NCBI GenBank assembly: GCA_023432305.1
Contig: JAEYUT010000073.1
Span: forward strand, 1 to 9,328
Direction: 5' to 3'
Length of the DNA stretch: 9,328 nucleotides
Origin: Actinomycetes bacterium
Lineage (GTDB): Bacteria; Actinomycetota; Actinomycetes; Actinomycetales; Microbacteriaceae
The first letter of the stretch is position 1, and each line of letters begins with the position of its first letter. Positions 6,641 through 9,328 of this stretch are shown here, piece after piece. A program made the translations under genes and the position numbers. The notes beneath the pieces are model-generated. The model was not told the origin of the DNA. It saw nothing but the letters and a program-made list of their open reading frames with translations, and ran no database searches.

Positions 6641-7955
6641 GCTGCGTCTCGGCCTCGACGATCGCGATCTCCTGCGTTGCGGTATCGCGGTCCACATCGC
6701 GTGCCGCGACCGCGGTGAGCGGCCAGCGGCGGGTGCGATCCCAGCGCAGCCGGATCTCGCGCGTGCGCAGGAAGAAGATCGCCGCGATCGCCGCCGCGAG
6801 CAGCCCCGAGAGCGCAGCGACCCCGAGCGCCCAGCGCGGGCCCCACGCATCCGCGACCGCACCGACGAGAGGTGCGCCGATGGGCGTGCCGCCCACGAAG
6901 ATCGCCAGATAGAGCGCCATCACGCGTCCGCGCATCGAGGGGGAGGTCGTGGTCTGCACGTAGGCGTTGGCGGTGTTCATCATCTGGATGCTCGTGAAGC
7001 CCACCACGATCAGCATGAGCGCGAACGTCAGCACGTCGGGTGCGAGCGCCGACGCGACGGTCGCAATGCCGAAGCCCGCGGAGGCGAGCGTCACCGTGCG
7101 CAGACGCGGACGCTCGCGGCGCGCGGCGAGAAGGGCGCCCGCAACGGAGCCGATCGCGAGCACCGACGACAGCACGCCGAACTCCTCCGGCCCTTCGCCG
7201 AACTCGACCGCCGCCATCGTGGAGGTGAAGATCGCGAAGTTGAAGCCGAACGTGCCGACCAGGAACACCATCGCGAAGACCAGCAGCACATCCGGCCGCC
7301 GCTTCACGTAGATGAATCCCGCGCGCAGCTGCCCGCGACCCTGCGCCTTCTTCGTGAAGGGCGTGAACTCGGCGGGCCGCAGCGCCCAGATCGCGAGGAG
7401 CACCGGGATGAAGCTCACGGCGTTGATCACGAACACCCAGCCGGATCCGATGGCCGCCACCAGCACGCCCGCGACCGCGGGGCCGATGAGGCGGGCGACA
7501 TTGAACGACGCGGAGTTGAGAGCGACCGCGTTCGCGAGAAGGCGGTCGGGCACGAGCTCGCCCACGAACGCCTGGCGCACGGGGGCATCGAACGCCGCCG
7601 AGATGCCCAGGCCCAGCGCGAACGCGAATACCATCCACAGCTCCGCCACCCCGAGGAGCACCAGGAGTCCGAGTCCGAGCCCGAGCAGCATGCTCGCCGC
7701 CTGCGTGATCGCGAGCACCGTGCGGCGGTCGAAACGGTCAGCCACCCAGCCCGTGAGCGGCAGCAGCAGAAGCTGGGGGCCGAACTGCAGGGCCATCACG
7801 ACGCCCACCGCCGTCGCGTCGTTGTCGGTGAGCTCGGCGAGAACCAGCCAATCCTGGGCGATCCGCTGCATCCAGGTGCCCACGTTCGACACGAGCGCCC
7901 CCGCGAACCAGATGCGGTAGTTCCGGCTCGCGAACGACCGGAACGTGGAACTCAT
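6636..7955 (-). CDS. MFS exporter, DHA3/EntS-like family (second, divergent copy)
   Basis: A 439-residue major facilitator transporter, probably an exporter of drugs, siderophores or metabolites in the cytoplasmic membrane. It starts FRSFASRNYRIWFAGALVSN (5-24), standard for the branch, and has about twelve hydrophobic helices. Signatures are GWVADRFDRR (69-78), NSASFNVARLIGPAVAG (147-163) and MRGRVMALY (341-349). The last 40 residues are a charged cytoplasmic tail. The frame is open up to 8009, but I chose the ATG at 7955 because family members begin there and GGGAG stands about 11 bases ahead; the extra 18 residues are Gly/Arg/Asp-rich and would run into the hydrolase promoter. It shares the same signature positions as the MFS at 4374 but is clearly divergent from it. 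It is transcribed away from the alpha/beta hydrolase across a 77-bp spacer. Substrate unknown. Confidence 0.93.
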   Translation of the reverse strand: MSSTFRSFASRNYRIWFAGALVSNVGTWMQRIAQDWLVLAELTDNDATAVGVVMALQFGPQLLLLPLTGWVADRFDRRTVLAITQAASMLLGLGLGLLVLLGVAELWMVFAFALGLGISAAFDAPVRQAFVGELVPDRLLANAVALNSASFNVARLIGPAVAGVLVAAIGSGWVFVINAVSFIPVLLAIWALRPAEFTPFTKKAQGRGQLRAGFIYVKRRPDVLLVFAMVFLVGTFGFNFAIFTSTMAAVEFGEGPEEFGVLSSVLAIGSVAGALLAARRERPRLRTVTLASAGFGIATVASALAPDVLTFALMLIVVGFTSIQMMNTANAYVQTTTSPSMRGRVMALYLAIFVGGTPIGAPLVGAVADAWGPRWALGVAALSGLLAAAIAAIFFLRTREIRLRWDRTRRWPLTAVAARDVDRDTATQEIAIVEAETQR

Positions 7956-8009
7956 CGACTCATCATCTCCCGGACGCCAGGGATCCCGCTGGGAGCCGCG
8001 CCCACCCAC

Positions 8010-8028
8010 TACGCTCGCGGCTAGGAGG
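8010..8028 (+). promoter_or_regulatory. Probable -10 and ribosome site of the alpha/beta hydrolase gene
   Basis: TACGCT (8010-8015) is a plausible -10, and AGGAGG (8023-8028) is a perfect Shine-Dalgarno core four bases before the ATG at 8033. RNA would start about 8022, giving a very short leader. This is the only gene in the right half with a consensus ribosome site. Confidence 0.5.
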
Positions 8029-8032
8029 CGTC

Positions 8033-8896
8033 ATGACCGAGACCACCCGCACCGCCCACACGTTCGTCGACGCGGACGGCGTCACCATCCACTACTACGT
8101 GTGGAAGGCCGCGACACCGCGAGCGGTCGTGCAGATCCTCCACGGGGTGGGGGAGTACGCGACCCGCTACGAGCTCTTCGCGAGCACTCTCGCCTCCGCC
8201 GGCTACACCGTCTACGCGGCCGATCACCGCGGCCACGGCGCCACGGGCATGGAGCAGCACGGGGGCGATGTGGCGAAGCTCGGCACGCTCGGTCCGCGTG
8301 GGGTGCGCGGCGCGATTGCGGCGCTCGAGCAGCTCACCGACATCATCCGCCAGACCGAGGCGGGACTGCCGCTCGTGCTCTTCGGTCACAGCCTCGGCTC
8401 TCTCTTCGCGCAGAAGATGATCGGCGTGCACGCTTCGGCGTACGACGGCGTGGTGCTCTCGGCGACCGCCTACCGCACCCTCCTGCACATGCGCGGCGGC
8501 GACCTCAACGCCAAGCACAAGCACCTCGGCACCACGGGAGCCGAGTGGCTGAGCCGCGACCCTGCGGTCGCCGCGGCGTTCGTCGCCGACCCGCTCACGT
8601 TCGACGCCCGCGTCATGGAGCTGTTCGGCATCCCCGATTCGCTGCGGCTTCTGGGAACGCCCCGCCAGCTCGATGCCGACATCCCGATGCTCATCATGAT
8701 CGGCGAGGACGACTCGCTCGGCGGCCGGAAGTCGGTCGAGAGGCTCGCGAAGGCGTACCGCGAACGCGGTGGCCTCACGGATGTGACACTCACGATCTAC
8801 CCCGGTGGTCGCCACGAGATGCTCAACGAGACCAATCAGGCGGAGGTCCGCGCGGACGTCATCGCGTGGCTCGACGCCCGCTTCGGGGGACGCTGA
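8033..8896 (+). CDS. Alpha/beta hydrolase, monoacylglycerol-lipase-like (Hydrolase_4 / S33 type)
   Basis: A 287-residue soluble serine hydrolase, likely acting on a monoacylglycerol, lysophospholipid or similar ester in the cytoplasm. The oxyanion-hole segment is ILHGVGEYATRY (35-46), followed by AADHRGHGAT (62-71), as in lipases of this type. The nucleophile is Ser120 in GHSLGS, the acid is Asp226 or Asp227 in IGEDDSLGG, and the base is His261 in GGRHEMLNE; order and spacing are normal. There is no signal peptide. The cap region lies between about 150 and 210. The ATG at 8033 has AGGAGG four bases upstream. It is divergent from the MFS gene and followed after 53 bp by the lipoate ligase gene on the same strand, which appears to have its own promoter. 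Exact substrate is not predictable. Confidence 0.93.
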   Translation: MTETTRTAHTFVDADGVTIHYYVWKAATPRAVVQILHGVGEYATRYELFASTLASAGYTVYAADHRGHGATGMEQHGGDVAKLGTLGPRGVRGAIAALEQLTDIIRQTEAGLPLVLFGHSLGSLFAQKMIGVHASAYDGVVLSATAYRTLLHMRGGDLNAKHKHLGTTGAEWLSRDPAVAAAFVADPLTFDARVMELFGIPDSLRLLGTPRQLDADIPMLIMIGEDDSLGGRKSVERLAKAYRERGGLTDVTLTIYPGGRHEMLNETNQAEVRADVIAWLDARFGGR

Positions 8897-8916
8897 GGCC
8901 GGCCTCCAGCTGCCGG

Positions 8917-8935
8917 TAAGGGTTGCCTAACCCGC
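8917..8935. promoter_or_regulatory. Inverted repeat, possible DtxR/IdeR-like operator
   Basis: GGGTT-GCCT-AACCC (8920-8933) is a perfect inverted repeat. The surrounding 19 bp resemble the DtxR/IdeR iron-box consensus TTAGGTTAGSCTAACCTAA at about 13 of 19 positions, well in the right half and weaker in the left. It lies where the -35 of the lipoate ligase promoter would be. It could instead be a weak terminator for the hydrolase gene, though no T tract follows. Confidence 0.35.
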
Positions 8936-8940
8936 TCCAC

Positions 8941-8946
8941 TAAGCT
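8941..8946 (+). promoter_or_regulatory. Probable -10 element of the lipoate ligase gene
   Basis: TAAGCT lies three bases before the ATG at 8950 and six before the in-frame GTG at 8953. Leaderless initiation at six-base spacing, as seen for the PhzF gene, would favour the GTG. No ribosome site or clear -35 is seen. Confidence 0.45.
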
Positions 8947-8949
8947 GAC

Positions 8950-9328
8950 ATGGTGCATGGCGAGTACAAGGTGCCCGGAGGCAAGCTCGTGGTCGTCGAC
9001 CTCGAGATCGTCGACGACCGACTCGCCGACGTGCGGCTCTCCGGCGACTTCTTCCTCGAACCGGACGACGCCCTCCCGCTGATCGATCAGGCGCTCACCG
9101 GCCTCCCCGCCTCCGCCGACGGCCGCACGATCGCCGCCGCCGTCACCGCGGCTCTGCCCGCGGACGCCGTGCTGTTCGGGTTCTCGGCCGACGCGGTCGC
9201 CACCGTCGTGCGTCGGGCCGTGGGCCGCGCCACCGACTGGGACGACTACGAGTGGGAGCTCGTGCACCCGGGCCCCCTGCCCCCGGTCATGCACCTCGCG
9301 CTCGACCAGGTGCTCGCCGAGGAGGTCG
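8950..9328 (+). CDS. Lipoate-protein ligase family protein with N-terminal LplB-like domain, 3' partial
   Basis: The first 126 codons of a protein that probably attaches salvaged lipoate (or octanoate) to lipoyl domains of 2-oxoacid dehydrogenases and the glycine cleavage H protein, using ATP. Residues about 5-95 resemble the lipoate ligase accessory domain, called LplB in archaea: KVPGGKLV (7-14), then GDFFLEPD (32-39), then a helical segment. Residues about 102-126 (WELVHPG..PVMHLALDQVL) are the start of the catalytic domain, which continues past the window edge. The accessory domain is therefore in front, whereas E. coli LplA carries it behind. Start could be ATG 8950 or GTG 8953; they differ by one residue. 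Family call rests on these two motifs and is fairly sure; lipoate rather than another acyl substrate is inferred. Confidence 0.85.
   Translation, partial: MVHGEYKVPGGKLVVVDLEIVDDRLADVRLSGDFFLEPDDALPLIDQALTGLPASADGRTIAAAVTAALPADAVLFGFSADAVATVVRRAVGRATDWDDYEWELVHPGPLPPVMHLALDQVLAEEV

Noticed and set aside
7956..8009. 18-residue N-terminal extension of the second MFS protein
   Set aside because: Family members begin at the chosen Met, and the extension would overlap the hydrolase promoter region.
6324..8024. 566-codon + strand open frame
   Set aside because: It is antisense to the second MFS gene, with low-complexity Arg/Glu/His composition typical of shadow frames in high-GC DNA.
8895..8906. 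Perfect 12-bp palindrome GAGGCCGGCCTC at the hydrolase stop
   Set aside because: It has no loop and no following T tract, and short GC palindromes are expected by chance at this base composition.

Overview
This is a gene-dense, very GC-rich stretch of an actinobacterial chromosome. The G/C-ending codons, short or absent leaders with TAnnnT -10 elements next to start codons, and the flavour of the proteins suggest a Microbacteriaceae-like organism; this is inference, since no rRNA or marker gene is present. There are eight protein genes, two of them cut by the window edges, and no gap above 90 bp. I see no rRNA, tRNA, CRISPR array, insertion sequence or phage gene.

Left region (1-3175, + strand): a tightly coupled three-gene operon encodes a circularly permuted ATP-grasp protein (5' end cut off), an alpha-E (DUF403) helical protein and a transglutaminase-like cysteine protease-fold protein. 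The genes overlap as ATGCTGA and GTGA, so they are probably translated together. This trio was predicted by comparative genomics (the amidoligase work of Iyer, Aravind and colleagues) to make or attach peptides and later trim or rearrange them. Its substrate is, as far as I know, not established. It is the most interesting system in the window.

Middle region (3159-5735): a polytopic membrane protein of unclear function on the - strand overlaps the operon tail-to-tail by 17 bp. It is transcribed divergently from a DHA3/EntS-like MFS exporter. The 90 bp between them holds a good promoter, two nested inverted repeats and an 8-bp direct repeat.

Right region (5780-9328): a PhzF-family isomerase follows the first MFS gene and converges on a second EntS-like MFS exporter on the - strand, with a shared hairpin over both stop codons. 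The second MFS gene diverges from a monoacylglycerol-lipase-like alpha/beta hydrolase. The window ends inside a lipoate-protein ligase whose LplB-like accessory domain lies in front of the catalytic domain. Ahead of it is an inverted repeat that partly resembles a DtxR/IdeR iron box.

Apart from the first operon, the genes look like independent housekeeping or transport units with their own promoters. The functional link between the two exporters, PhzF and the hydrolase is not evident from sequence.
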